Assembly: GCF_001590865.1 (NCBI RefSeq)
Contig: NZ_BBUY01000003.1
Coordinates: forward strand, 317,846-381,845
Length of the DNA: 64,000 nt
Direction: 5' to 3'
Source of the DNA: Streptomyces sp. NBRC 110611
Lineage (GTDB): Bacteria > Actinomycetota > Actinomycetes > Streptomycetales > Streptomycetaceae
The notes below the pieces were generated by a model that made no database searches, was not told the DNA's origin, and saw nothing but the letters and a program-made list of their open reading frames with translations. Position numbers and translations under genes: made by a program. Positions 47,692 through 56,530 of the stretch are shown in pieces (position 1 is the first letter of the stretch; each line of letters opens with the position of its first letter).

Positions 47692-49665
47692 ATGGAAGAG
47701 CCGCGTCGCCTCGGCGGCCGGTACGAGCTGGGCTCGGTGCTCGGCCGTGGTGGCATGGCCGAGGTGTACCTCGCACATGACACCCGCCTGGGCCGCACCG
47801 TCGCCGTGAAGACGCTGCGGGCGGACCTCGCCCGCGACCCGTCCTTCCAGGCCCGGTTCCGCCGTGAGGCCCAGTCGGCCGCCTCGCTGAACCATCCGTC
47901 GATCGTCGCGGTCTACGACACCGGCGAGGACTACGTCGACGGGGTCTCGATCCCGTACATCGTCATGGAGTACGTGGACGGTTCCACGCTGCGGGAGTTG
48001 CTGCACTCCGGGCGGAAGCTGCTGCCCGAGCGCTCGCTGGAGATGACCATCGGCGTGCTCCAGGCGCTGGAGTACTCCCACCGGGCCGGCATCGTCCACC
48101 GCGACATCAAGCCGGCGAACGTCATGCTGACGCGCACCGGCCAGGTCAAGGTCATGGACTTCGGTATCGCCCGGGCGATGGGCGACGCCGGCATGACGAT
48201 GACGCAGACCGCGGCGGTGATCGGTACCGCCCAGTACCTCTCCCCGGAGCAGGCCAAGGGCGAGCGGGTCGACGCCCGCTCCGACCTGTACTCCACCGGC
48301 TGTCTGCTCTACGAGCTGCTCACCGTCCGGCCGCCGTTCGTCGGAGACTCACCCGTGGCGGTGGCCTACCAGCACGTCCGCGAGGAGCCGCAGCAGCCCA
48401 GCGCCTTCGACCCCGAGATCACGCCGGAGATGGACGCGATCGTCCTGAAGGCGCTGGTCAAGGACCCGGACTACCGCTACCAGTCGGCCGACGAGATGCG
48501 GGCCGACATCGAGGCGGCCCTGGACGGCCAGCCGATCGCGGCGGCCTCCGCCCTGGGCGCGGCCGGCTACGACCAGGACCAGCCCACCACGATGCTGCGG
48601 GCGCAGGATCCGGCGGGCCAGACCTCCCTGCTCCCCCCGGTGAACCCGGACGACGGCGGCTACGGCTACGACGAGCGCGCCGACCGGCGGGGCGGCGGCC
48701 CCCGGAAGAAGAGCCACACCTCGACGATTCTGCTGGTCGCCGCGGCGGCGCTGGTCCTGGTCGGTGCGATCTTCATCGGCAAGGCGATGTTCAGCGGCGG
48801 CAAGACGGGCGGCAAGTCCGCGGTCCCCAACCTCGTCGGGAAGACGGTGGCGGAGGCCAAGGAGTCCGGGGTGAACGGCGGCTTCACGGTCAACGTGAGC
48901 GACCGCAAGGCCTGCGAGAACGTCAAGAAGGACCAGATCAGCGCGCAGGCCCCGGAGGCCGGCACCCAGATCGGCAAGAACGAGCCGGTCAGCGTCACGG
49001 TCTGTACGGGAGCGGTCCAGATCACCATCCCCGACGTCACCGGCATCCCGTTCGAGGACGCGCGCAAGGAGCTCGAGAGCAAGGGCTTCAGCAACGTCGA
49101 GCGGAAACTCGAGGAGTCCGACCGCAAGGCGGGCATCGTCATCAGCCAGAGCCCCAATGGCAAGGCCGCCAAGGACACGGAAATCACGCTGACCGTGGCC
49201 CAGGCGGCGCCGAAGGTCACCGTCCCGTCCGTCGTGGGACAGGACTTCAACGCGGCGCAGAAGCAGCTGACCGACCTGGGCTTCAAGGTCGCCAAGGCCG
49301 AGCAGGAGACCTCCGACCCCAACCAGGTCGGCAAGGTGACGCAGCAGAACCCCGGGGCCAACTCCGAGGCGGAGACCGGCTCCACGGTGAACCTCACGGT
49401 CGGCAAGGCGGCGGCGCAGACGCCGGTGCCGGGTGTGATCGGCCGGACGGTCAAGGAGGCGAAGCAGGCGCTCCAGCAGGCCGGCTTCACCAACGTCCAG
49501 TTCGCGGCGGGCAGTTCGCAGGACGACAACGCCCGGGTGGTCACCCAGGACCCGGCACCGAACACCCCGGCCGACCCCAAGTCCGCCACCGTGACGCTGA
49601 CCACCATCGGCGGTAACGGCGGCGATGACCATGGCGGGTTCATCGGCGGACCGTTCGGACGCTGA
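47692..49665 (+). CDS. pknB: PASTA-domain Ser/Thr protein kinase PknB
   Basis: 657 residues. The kinase domain (about 1-270) has the Gly loop VLGRGGMAEVY, VAVKTL (Lys), VHRDIKPANVML (HRD) and MDFGIAR (DFG); the activation loop carries TMTQTAAVIGT. One membrane helix (about 344-366) is followed by four PASTA repeats that sense muropeptides or lipid II. Phosphorylates cell-wall and division proteins including the FHA partners. Followed by a strong terminator. Confidence 0.96.
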   Translation: MEEPRRLGGRYELGSVLGRGGMAEVYLAHDTRLGRTVAVKTLRADLARDPSFQARFRREAQSAASLNHPSIVAVYDTGEDYVDGVSIPYIVMEYVDGSTLRELLHSGRKLLPERSLEMTIGVLQALEYSHRAGIVHRDIKPANVMLTRTGQVKVMDFGIARAMGDAGMTMTQTAAVIGTAQYLSPEQAKGERVDARSDLYSTGCLLYELLTVRPPFVGDSPVAVAYQHVREEPQQPSAFDPEITPEMDAIVLKALVKDPDYRYQSADEMRADIEAALDGQPIAAASALGAAGYDQDQPTTMLRAQDPAGQTSLLPPVNPDDGGYGYDERADRRGGGPRKKSHTSTILLVAAAALVLVGAIFIGKAMFSGGKTGGKSAVPNLVGKTVAEAKESGVNGGFTVNVSDRKACENVKKDQISAQAPEAGTQIGKNEPVSVTVCTGAVQITIPDVTGIPFEDARKELESKGFSNVERKLEESDRKAGIVISQSPNGKAAKDTEITLTVAQAAPKVTVPSVVGQDFNAAQKQLTDLGFKVAKAEQETSDPNQVGKVTQQNPGANSEAETGSTVNLTVGKAAAQTPVPGVIGRTVKEAKQALQQAGFTNVQFAAGSSQDDNARVVTQDPAPNTPADPKSATVTLTTIGGNGGDDHGGFIGGPFGR

Positions 49666-49680
49666 CGACACGGCTGACGA

Positions 49681-49728
49681 CACGACAGAGCCCCGGCCGC
49701 CCTGAGAGGGGGCCGGGGCTCTGTCGTG
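49681..49728. terminator. Strong bidirectional terminator between pknB and the sortase genes
   Basis: A perfect 18-bp inverted repeat (49681-49698, 49711-49728) with a 12-nt loop, lying between two convergent operons. Confidence 0.9.
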
Positions 49729-49787
49729 TGCGGCTTCTGCCGGAGGCGTACGGGGCGCCGGGCGGCGTCCAGCGCGGCTCCTTGGCC

Positions 49788-50531
49788 CTAGCGCAGCTCC
49801 TTCGGCGGGGTGCGGTCCGCGTCGACCTTCTCGGTGCGGACCAGTTCGCCCCAGACGATGTAGCGGTAGGTCGAGGTGTAGACCGGGGTGCAGGTCGTCA
49901 GGGTGATGTAGCGGCCGGCCCGGTCCTTGCCGGAGCCCTCGGGGATCTCGTCGAGTACGCCCACGTTGTACTTCGAGGTCTCCGGCAGCGTCGCGAAGAC
50001 CTTGTAGACGTACCAGGTGTCCTTGGTCTCGAAGACGACCGGGTCGCCGTCCTTGAGTTTGTCGATGTTGTGGAACTTGGCGCCGTGGCCGTCGCGGTGC
50101 GCGGCCAGCGAGAAGTTGCCCTTCTTGTCGTTCGGCAGGGCCGACTTGACCGGCTTGGTGTAGTAGCCGGCCACCCCCGCGTTGAGGACCCCGGCGCTGG
50201 TGCCCTTCTTGACCAGCACCTCACCACTGGTCATCGCCGGTACGTGCAGGAAGCCGATGCCGTCCTTGCTGTCGAACTCCTCCGGCTTCTTGTCGGGCTT
50301 GCTGCTCGCCCAGTGCTTGCGGATCTCGTCACTCTGCCGGTGCGCCGCACGGTCGGCGAGGACGTTGGTCCACCACAGCGAGTAGGCGACGAAGAGGCCC
50401 ATGATCAGGCCCGCCGTGATCAACAGCTCGCCGATGACGCTGATGACGGCGGCAATGGCCCTGCGTACCCGGCGCGGCGTGGGTGGCGGCGCGGACCGGT
50501 CGCATTCCCCTTCGGTTCCGGTTGCTGTCAC
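49788..50531 (-). CDS. srtE2: Class E sortase
   Basis: 247 residues: a basic cytoplasmic start, a membrane helix (about 25-50), then the sortase barrel with His in LAAHRDGHG, Cys in TLTTCTPVY and Arg in YRYIVWG. Class E sortases in Streptomyces attach LAxTG proteins such as long chaplins to the wall. In S. coelicolor srtE1 and srtE2 lie at this place after pknB, which is the basis for the symbol. Confidence 0.88.
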   Translation of the reverse strand: MTATGTEGECDRSAPPPTPRRVRRAIAAVISVIGELLITAGLIMGLFVAYSLWWTNVLADRAAHRQSDEIRKHWASSKPDKKPEEFDSKDGIGFLHVPAMTSGEVLVKKGTSAGVLNAGVAGYYTKPVKSALPNDKKGNFSLAAHRDGHGAKFHNIDKLKDGDPVVFETKDTWYVYKVFATLPETSKYNVGVLDEIPEGSGKDRAGRYITLTTCTPVYTSTYRYIVWGELVRTEKVDADRTPPKELR

Positions 50532-50557
50532 CGCGTAGCACCCCTCTTGTCCTGTAC

Positions 50558-52114
50558 TCAGCCGCCGAGCGCTTCCGGTTTGCCCTTGCTCCGCGGCCGC
50601 TCGTCGACCATCTTGCCCCAGACGATCATCCGAAAGGTACTGGTGAACTCCGGCGTACAGGTGGTCAGGGTGAGGTAGCGGCCCGGGCCGGTGAATCCCG
50701 AGCCGCGCGGTACGGGGTCGAGCACGCTGACATTGCCGGGAGACGTCTGCGGGAGGATGCTCTCCATTTCGTACGTGTAGTACGTGCTCTGCGTCTCAAC
50801 GATGATCTTGTCGCCCTTGGTGAGCCGGTTGATGTAGCGGAACGGCTCGCCGTGGGTGTTGCGATGGCCCGCGACCGCGAAGTTTCCCTTCTTGTCCCAG
50901 GGCATCGCCGTCTTGAGGCCGCTGACCTTGTCGTAGTGCCCGATCATGCCGTGGTCCAGCACCGATTTCTTGGCGATGCCCTCGGCGATGGGTGCCTTCA
51001 CGTCCAGCTTCGGGATGTACATGATCCCGAAGCGCTCACCGGCCGCGAGATTCTTCTTCTCCCCGCCGCCCTTGTCCCACTCGTGCTGCAGGGTGTTGGC
51101 GGCGCCACCCGCCTCCTGCTCGGCGCGTACGTTCGTCCACCACAGCTGGTACGTGACGAACAACAGCATCAGCACGCCGAGGGTGATGAACACCTCGCCC
51201 AGCGCCCGGCTGACGATCAGGCTCGGGCTGTCCTTGGCGGCACGTGCGGCCCTCCGGGCCTCCACGCGGGACATGGGGGCCGACGCCGACGGGGAAGCCG
51301 CGGCAGCGGACGCGGAGGTACCGGCCGCACCGTTGTGACGTGCGCGCCGCCCGTTGCGCTTGGCGGCCTCCTGAGCGGCCTTACGGCGCGCCGCACGGCC
51401 CCCGGTCGCCAGCGCCGGCACCGAAGTCGCTGTTTCACGTGAAACGGTCGCGTCAGCCGCGCTGGTTCCACGTGAAACGGCCACGTCGGCTGCACGCGTT
51501 TCACGTGAAACATCGCCCGCGCGCCGCTTCTCGGCCTGCCGCAGCGCCATGGTCTCGTCATCGTCCGGCCAGGGCGAAGGCACAGAGGGTGCAGAGGGCG
51601 CGGAGAGTGCGGGTTTCGACTCGACCGGCGCCGAGGACGAGACGGAGGGGGGAGGGACGGGCGAGACGGCCGGGGGCGATACCGGCCGGGGCCCCGAGGG
51701 CACCTGACGAGGCGGGGCGGGCCGCTCCGGCTCCTGGCGGGGGCGGAACCACGGCGAGCCATGGGACAGGCCCTCGTCGGCCGGCTTTCCCCGTCGGCGC
51801 CCGCGGCCCGGTTCGTCGAGCGGGCTGGTCATCGGCCGGGCGGACGGGCCGGCCACCGGACGGTCGAGCGGACGAGGCGAGGGCCGGTCGGGGCGACGGT
51901 GCGCGGGCTGCCGGGCGGGCCGGTCGGCCGTCGGCGTCGCCTGGCCCGGCAGCGGATCGTTCAGCGGGTCGTCGAGCTGCTCCACCGCGGCCTCGAACGC
52001 ATCGGGCCGGCCGTGCGGGTCCGGTCGGCCGTACGGATCCTGGGACCCGTACTGCCGCCCCGGCTCGTACGGGTCGTAGGGTCTCCCGCCACGCTCAGGG
52101 CGCAGGGCAGTCAT
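50558..52114 (-). CDS. srtE1: Class E sortase with long disordered cytoplasmic N-terminus
   Basis: 518 residues from ATG 52114 (ATGA overlap with the glutaminase gene). The first 290 residues are Pro/Arg/Ser-rich and disordered, with three copies of an 11-residue unit (VSRETxAADxx) that are the translation of three parS sites. A membrane helix (about 315-335) precedes the sortase domain with VAGHRNTHG (His), TLTTCTPEF (Cys) and FRMIVWG (Arg). Same reaction as its neighbour; the two are commonly paired. Confidence 0.88.
   Translation of the reverse strand: MTALRPERGGRPYDPYEPGRQYGSQDPYGRPDPHGRPDAFEAAVEQLDDPLNDPLPGQATPTADRPARQPAHRRPDRPSPRPLDRPVAGPSARPMTSPLDEPGRGRRRGKPADEGLSHGSPWFRPRQEPERPAPPRQVPSGPRPVSPPAVSPVPPPSVSSSAPVESKPALSAPSAPSVPSPWPDDDETMALRQAEKRRAGDVSRETRAADVAVSRGTSAADATVSRETATSVPALATGGRAARRKAAQEAAKRNGRRARHNGAAGTSASAAAASPSASAPMSRVEARRAARAAKDSPSLIVSRALGEVFITLGVLMLLFVTYQLWWTNVRAEQEAGGAANTLQHEWDKGGGEKKNLAAGERFGIMYIPKLDVKAPIAEGIAKKSVLDHGMIGHYDKVSGLKTAMPWDKKGNFAVAGHRNTHGEPFRYINRLTKGDKIIVETQSTYYTYEMESILPQTSPGNVSVLDPVPRGSGFTGPGRYLTLTTCTPEFTSTFRMIVWGKMVDERPRSKGKPEALGG
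51432..51511. promoter_or_regulatory. Three parS chromosome-partition sites (ParB binding)
   Basis: GTTTCACGTGAAAC at 51432-51445 and 51498-51511, and GTTCCACGTGAAAC (one mismatch) at 51465-51478. The first form is exactly the known Streptomyces parS. The sites are 33 bp apart start to start. parS sites cluster around oriC and bind ParB to build the segregation complex. Confidence 0.92.
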
Positions 52115-52767
52115 GCGCCGGCCTTGCCGACCACCGGGGCGAGCCCCGTCGAACGCTCCACAGCTCCCTTGTCGCCGCACTCGACGAGCCAGTTGGCCAG
52201 CATCCGGTGCCCCCACTCCGTCAGCACCGACTCGGGGTGGAACTGCACGCCTTCGACGGGGAGTTCGCGGTGCCGCAGGCCCATGACGATCCGCCCGCCG
52301 GGAGCGTCCTCGGCCTCCGTCCAGGCGGTGACGGCCAGTTCGTCGGGGACGGTGTCCGGCTCGACGGCCAGGGAGTGGTACCGGGTGGCGGTGAAGGGGG
52401 AGGGCAGGCCGGCGAAGACCCCGGCGCCCTCATGGGCGACGAGCGAGGTCTTGCCGTGCAGCAGCTCGGGCGCCCGGTCCACCACACCGCCGTACGCCAC
52501 GGCCATCGACTGCATGCCCAGACACACGCCGAAGACCGGGATACCGGTGTCCGCGCAGTGCCGGACCATCTCGACGCAGACACCGGCCTGCTCGGGCGTC
52601 CCGGGGCCGGGCGACAGGAGCACCCCGTCGAAGCTGTCCTGAGCGTGCCGCGGCGCGACCTCGTCGTTGCGCAGCACCTCACACTCGGCGCCCAGCTGGT
52701 ACAGGTACTGGACGAGGTTGAAGACGAAGCTGTCGTAGTTGTCGACGACGAGAATGCGTGCGGTCAT
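52111..52767 (-). CDS. trpG: Anthranilate/aminodeoxychorismate synthase glutaminase subunit
   Basis: 218 residues, class I glutamine amidotransferase: ILVVDNYDSFVFNLVQYL, the oxyanion motif LLSPGPGTP, the nucleophile FGVCLGMQ (Cys about 83) and VQFHPES with the catalytic His. It supplies ammonia to a chorismate-using partner not in this window; TrpG or PabA cannot be told apart here. It overlaps both neighbours by 4 bases. Confidence 0.88.
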   Translation of the reverse strand: MTARILVVDNYDSFVFNLVQYLYQLGAECEVLRNDEVAPRHAQDSFDGVLLSPGPGTPEQAGVCVEMVRHCADTGIPVFGVCLGMQSMAVAYGGVVDRAPELLHGKTSLVAHEGAGVFAGLPSPFTATRYHSLAVEPDTVPDELAVTAWTEAEDAPGGRIVMGLRHRELPVEGVQFHPESVLTEWGHRMLANWLVECGDKGAVERSTGLAPVVGKAGA

Positions 52768-52940
52768 CGGAGAGCTGCCATCCCTTGGTCGACCGTGACG
52801 TCATTGAAGGGGAGCAGCGGCTCCGCCCACGGAAAGACGTACTGGAAGAGTACGAAGACCACCGCCAGCACGAGCACGACTGAAATCAGCGTCTTCACCC
52901 ATGTGTTGCCCGGCAGATGCCGCCAGATCCAGCCGTACAT
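52764..52940 (-). CDS. Small single-helix membrane protein (58 aa)
   Basis: 58 residues with one membrane helix (TLISVVLVLAVVFVLFQYVFPWAEPLLPF). Its end overlaps the glutaminase start (ATGA). Found in this position in Streptomyces; function unknown, possibly linked to the neighbouring sortases. Confidence 0.75.
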   Translation of the reverse strand: MYGWIWRHLPGNTWVKTLISVVLVLAVVFVLFQYVFPWAEPLLPFNDVTVDQGMAALR

Positions 52941-53020
52941 GCTGTCGCTGTCCCCTTGCCGATGCCGATGACGATGTCGATTGCGACACCAGAGTACGGG
53001 GCGAGGGCGGGCCCGGTGGG

Positions 53021-53845
53021 TCAGCCGGTCAAAGCGGGCGGCCTTCCCTGTGACACGGGTTGGGTGGCATCGAGGTGTGCCCAGACGACCAGCCGGTGAC
53101 TGTGACCCCACTCCGGCTCGCATGTGGTCAGGGTGAGATAGCGTCCCGGGCCGGTGAAGCCGGATTTCCTCGGTATCGGGTCGATCACCCCGATATCACC
53201 CGGAAGCGTGGTATAGGGACGCTTGTCGATGCGGTAGGTGAACCAGGTCGCCCCGTCGGTCAGCACCACGGCGTCGCCCGGGCGGAGGCGCGGGAAGTCC
53301 TTGAACGGGTCGCCGTAGGTGCGGCGGTGGCCGGCGACGGCGAAGTTGCCGGTCCCGCCGAGCCGCCCGGTGCGGTCGTAGTGCCCGAGGCCGCGCTTGA
53401 GGTCATCGGTCGCGGTTCCTTCCAGGACGGGCTTGGCCCAGTCCGCCCCGAACCTGGGGATGTACATGACGGCGAAGGACGCGCCGGGTTCGTAGCGGCG
53501 GGACGGAGCGGACGGCCCGGGAGGAGACCCGGGGGATGGGGGAGACCCGGGAGATCCGGGCGACGCGGTGCTGCCGCCGGGGATGGGCCTGCTGTCCGGG
53601 CCCGGCTCGGCATCGGGGGCGGTGGTCGGCCCGGCCGACCACCGCTGCCGGAGCCTGTCGATCTCACCGTCCATCGCGCTGTCGGCCTGCAGGCCGGTCC
53701 AGAAGACGAGGTAGCCGACGAAGAGGAGAAGCAGCGCGCCGGTGGTGACGCAGACCTCGCTGAGCGTCCGTACGGTCCACCGCACCACCGTCCGGCCCCG
53801 CGGCGCCATCCGCCCCCGTGACGGCCTCCGGCTCAGCAGCGACAT
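53021..53845 (-). CDS. Third class E sortase
   Basis: 274 residues. Membrane helix at about 30-52 (VCVTTGALLLLFVGYLVFWTG), a Gly/Ser/Pro-rich linker, then a sortase domain with VAGHRRTYG (His), TLTTCEPEW (Cys) and HRLVVWA (Arg). All catalytic residues are present. It is separated from the other two sortases by the glutaminase and the small membrane protein. Confidence 0.87.
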   Translation of the reverse strand: MSLLSRRPSRGRMAPRGRTVVRWTVRTLSEVCVTTGALLLLFVGYLVFWTGLQADSAMDGEIDRLRQRWSAGPTTAPDAEPGPDSRPIPGGSTASPGSPGSPPSPGSPPGPSAPSRRYEPGASFAVMYIPRFGADWAKPVLEGTATDDLKRGLGHYDRTGRLGGTGNFAVAGHRRTYGDPFKDFPRLRPGDAVVLTDGATWFTYRIDKRPYTTLPGDIGVIDPIPRKSGFTGPGRYLTLTTCEPEWGHSHRLVVWAHLDATQPVSQGRPPALTG

Positions 53846-53890
53846 CCGCGCCCCTCCCGCCGCCCCGCGGCCCACGGGCTCGGACAGGCC

Positions 53891-54664
53891 CTACGGCCGC
53901 CGGACAGGCTGTGCGTCGTGGAGGTCCACTGTGCCGGAGTAGCCGGGAAGAGTCACCGCCTCGTGCTGGTCGACTTTCCAGCCCAATCCGTAGGCGTTCA
54001 CGTACTGCAGATAGTTCTGGATCGCGGGGGAGGCGGTGAGCGCGTGGTTCAGGGCTTCGCGGTCGCCGACCGCGGTGACCTGGTACGGCGGGGAGTAGAC
54101 CCGGCCCTGGAGGATCAGGGTGTTGCCGACGCAGCGCACCGCGCTGGTGGAGATCAGCCGCTGGTCCATGACCTTGATGCCCTTGGCGCCGCCCTGCCAC
54201 AGGGCGTTCACCACGGCCTGGAGATCCTGCTGGTGGATGACCAGGTCGTTGGGCTGCGGCTCGGGCACCCCGGGAATCTTGGCGGTGGCGTTCGGCGGGG
54301 CATCGGTGAGCGTGACCGTCACGCCCTGGCCGGACAGCGGCTCGGTACCGGCACTCTTCTCCAGGGCCTCGAGCTTGGCCTCCTCGGCCTTGGAGCCGCG
54401 GTTGTCGCGCTGTGCGAGGGCGTCGACCTCCTCGCGCAGCGTGGCGTTGCGGTCGTTCTGGACGCCGTTCTTCTGGCTGCGCTCCTGGATGAGGTCGGAG
54501 AGCCGGAGCATGGAGTCGTCGGAGCGCAGATTGGTGCCGCGTGCGGTGTCGAAGCTGACCCAGAACAGCATCCCGGCGAGGGCGAAGACGGCCAGGGTGA
54601 GGAGCCGTGCGGGCCGCAGACGGGCACGGACCGGGCGGCCGGGGGAGTCGGCGGAATTGCTCAA
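53891..54664 (-). CDS. DUF881 family membrane-anchored protein
   Basis: 257 residues, TTG start after GGAGTAAGGG. N-terminal membrane helix ([18 protein letters not shown]), a coiled coil ([10 protein letters not shown]...EALEKSAG) and the DUF881 domain ([55 protein letters not shown]). DUF881 genes lie near crgA in many actinobacteria and may serve in division or wall assembly. Confidence 0.88.
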   Translation of the reverse strand: MSNSADSPGRPVRARLRPARLLTLAVFALAGMLFWVSFDTARGTNLRSDDSMLRLSDLIQERSQKNGVQNDRNATLREEVDALAQRDNRGSKAEEAKLEALEKSAGTEPLSGQGVTVTLTDAPPNATAKIPGVPEPQPNDLVIHQQDLQAVVNALWQGGAKGIKVMDQRLISTSAVRCVGNTLILQGRVYSPPYQVTAVGDREALNHALTASPAIQNYLQYVNAYGLGWKVDQHEAVTLPGYSGTVDLHDAQPVRRP

Positions 54665-54843
54665 CGTACCCTTACTCCTTACGACGCCGCGGAAGGACTA
54701 CGCTAACGGACGCCCGGGTAAGGAGTCCGCTCCCCACCGCGTCCGCAGCCGGGGCGCACCTCGTACCTCCCCCCGAGCGGCCGGACCCCCCGGCCGCGCG
54801 CGCCGTCGAGGGTGGGAGCAGCACATCGACAGGAGAGTTCCTC

Positions 54844-55098
54844 GTGCCGAAGTCACGGATCCGCAAGAAGGACGACTTCACGCCGCCGCCAGCGAAGACC
54901 ACCAACCTGAAGATGAGCTCAGGTCGTGGCTGGGTGGCGCCGCTGATGCTGGCGATGTTCCTGATCGGGCTCGTGTGGATCGTGATGTTCTACGTGTCGG
55001 AGGGTGACCTGCCGATCGCGGCCCTGGGCAACTGGAACATCGTCTGCGGCTTCGGCTTCATCGCGGTGGGCTTCGGCGTCTCCACTCAGTGGAAATAG
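54844..55098 (+). CDS. crgA: Cell-division inhibitor CrgA
   Basis: 84 residues, GTG start after AGGAGAG. Typical CrgA: a basic N-terminus ([16 protein letters not shown]) and two membrane helices ([21 protein letters not shown] and [16 protein letters not shown]). In Streptomyces CrgA blocks FtsZ-ring formation and coordinates growth with sporulation septation. Divergent from DUF881. Confidence 0.96.
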   Translation: MPKSRIRKKDDFTPPPAKTTNLKMSSGRGWVAPLMLAMFLIGLVWIVMFYVSEGDLPIAALGNWNIVCGFGFIAVGFGVSTQWK

Positions 55099-55134
55099 GG
55101 CATCCGGCGGGCGCGGGGCAAGCCTTGCCCAAGA

Positions 55135-55336
55135 CCATCCACACAGTTATCCACAGTCGGGGAAAACTTCAGAAGATCTGTGGATAACCTTCCGGAGGTT
55201 GACGCCGGTGTGATCGGCTGCACCCACTCGCAGCACTCCTCCCTCCCCTGCTCTTCCAGCGGAAACACCGGTCGGAGCCGTCCGGGGAGGGGAGTTCCGC
55301 ACAGCATGCACAAGATCGGCCACGCATTGTGGACAA
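55135..55336. promoter_or_regulatory. Cluster of DnaA boxes between crgA and the rhomboid gene
   Basis: TTATCCACA at 55147-55155, TGTGGATAA (reverse) at 55179-55187 and TGTGGACAA (reverse, the preferred Streptomyces form TTGTCCACA) at 55328-55336, plus CCATCCACA (7 of 9) at 55135-55143. The 309-bp gap otherwise holds no gene. A DnaA-titrating site near oriC is likely. Confidence 0.7.
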
Positions 55337-55407
55337 CGAGACGGAACGGTCCCTCAAAGGGGCCCTCGATCCGCACAGGGGACGATGCTGTCCGAGCGGA
55401 CGGGCCC

Positions 55408-56328
55408 TCAGCCCAGCAGCTGAAGGGTCCGTACCCACACCACCGCGCCGATGGCGAGCAGCGCCACCGCGCAGGTGCCGGTCTGCACCAGCGTCCGGCG
55501 GTCCCGCGGCGCATGCACCATCCCGAACGCCACCGCGGCGCCCACGACGAGCCCGCCGACATGGGCCTGCCAGGCGATGTGCGGCCACAGGAAGGTGAAG
55601 ACCAGGTTGAGGCCGAGCAGGATCAGTACCGGCTTCATGTCGTAGTTCATCCGCCGCAGCAGCACCGCGGTGGCGCCCAGCAGCCCGAAGATCGCGCCGG
55701 AGGCGCCCAGCGAGGGCTGGTTCTGCGCGGCGAGGAGGTAGGACAGGGCGCTGCCCCCCAGACCGGCGATCAGGTACAGCGCGATGAACCGCGCCCGGCC
55801 GAGCGCCGCCTCCAGGGGCGGCCCCAGCCACCACAGCGAGAGCATGTTGAACGCGATATGCGGGATCTCCTGGTGCAGGAACACCGCGGTGAGCAGGCGG
55901 TACCACTCACCCTCGGCGACCCCGACCAGCTGAAGGCTGCCGGGGTCGAAGGCGCGCCCCAGCATGTCGAGGTGGCTGATCAGCGGGCTGGTGCTCGCAC
56001 CGGTCGCCAGGACGGCGATGAACACGGCGGCGTTGATGCCCAGCAGGATCTTGGTGACCAGCCGGGGGTCGGCCGCGATGGTGCCGCCGGCGATCGTGCG
56101 CGGCACCGTCGCTTGCGGCGCATGGCCGGTGCCGCTGCCCCCGCGTACGCAGTCCGGGCACTGGAAGCCGACCGAGGCGCTCACCATGCACTCGGGGCAG
56201 ATCGGCCGTTCGCAGCGCGTACAGCTGATGCCGGTCCGCCGGCCGGGGTGGCGGTAACAGCCCGGCAGGCCGTCCTCGCCCCGCACGTTCCGCGGCTCCT
56301 GCGGGCTGCCTGGCACCTGGTCGTCCAT
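55408..56328 (-). CDS. Rhomboid intramembrane serine protease with N-terminal zinc finger
   Basis: 306 residues from ATG 56328 (GAGGGGA site). The N-terminal B-box-like zinc module (CYRHPGRRTGISCTRCERPICPECM...CPDC), then six membrane helices. Catalytic motifs: HIAFNMLSLWWLG (Asn), GASGAIFGL (nucleophile Ser) and HIAWQAHVGGLVVG (His). Cleaves membrane substrates; substrate unknown. Confidence 0.94.
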   Translation of the reverse strand: MDDQVPGSPQEPRNVRGEDGLPGCYRHPGRRTGISCTRCERPICPECMVSASVGFQCPDCVRGGSGTGHAPQATVPRTIAGGTIAADPRLVTKILLGINAAVFIAVLATGASTSPLISHLDMLGRAFDPGSLQLVGVAEGEWYRLLTAVFLHQEIPHIAFNMLSLWWLGPPLEAALGRARFIALYLIAGLGGSALSYLLAAQNQPSLGASGAIFGLLGATAVLLRRMNYDMKPVLILLGLNLVFTFLWPHIAWQAHVGGLVVGAAVAFGMVHAPRDRRTLVQTGTCAVALLAIGAVVWVRTLQLLG

Positions 56329-56498
56329 CGATCCCCTCGTCCTCATCAGCGTCCGGACGCCGGACGTCCACTGCCGCCCGCGACACGTTTCGCGTGCCCT
56401 TGAGCAAGCACCGCGCCCCGCCCGCCCGTCTCCCGGCGACCGCCCCTCGACGAGCTTCGCGCCCCGCCTCCTGCTATACGACCGGGCGGGGCGCAATG

Positions 56499-56522
56499 GT
56501 TCCCCGGAGTGCTCCGGGGAAC
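56499..56522 (-). terminator. Terminator after the cyclophilin gene
   Basis: An 11-bp perfect stem (56499-56509, 56512-56522) just beyond the cyclophilin stop at 56531. Confidence 0.7.
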
Positions 56523-56530
56523 AGGACGGC

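Noticed and set aside
51244..52971. 575-residue plus-strand frame opposite the sortase and glutaminase genes
   Set aside because: It is an Arg/Ala/Pro-rich antisense shadow of two certain genes.
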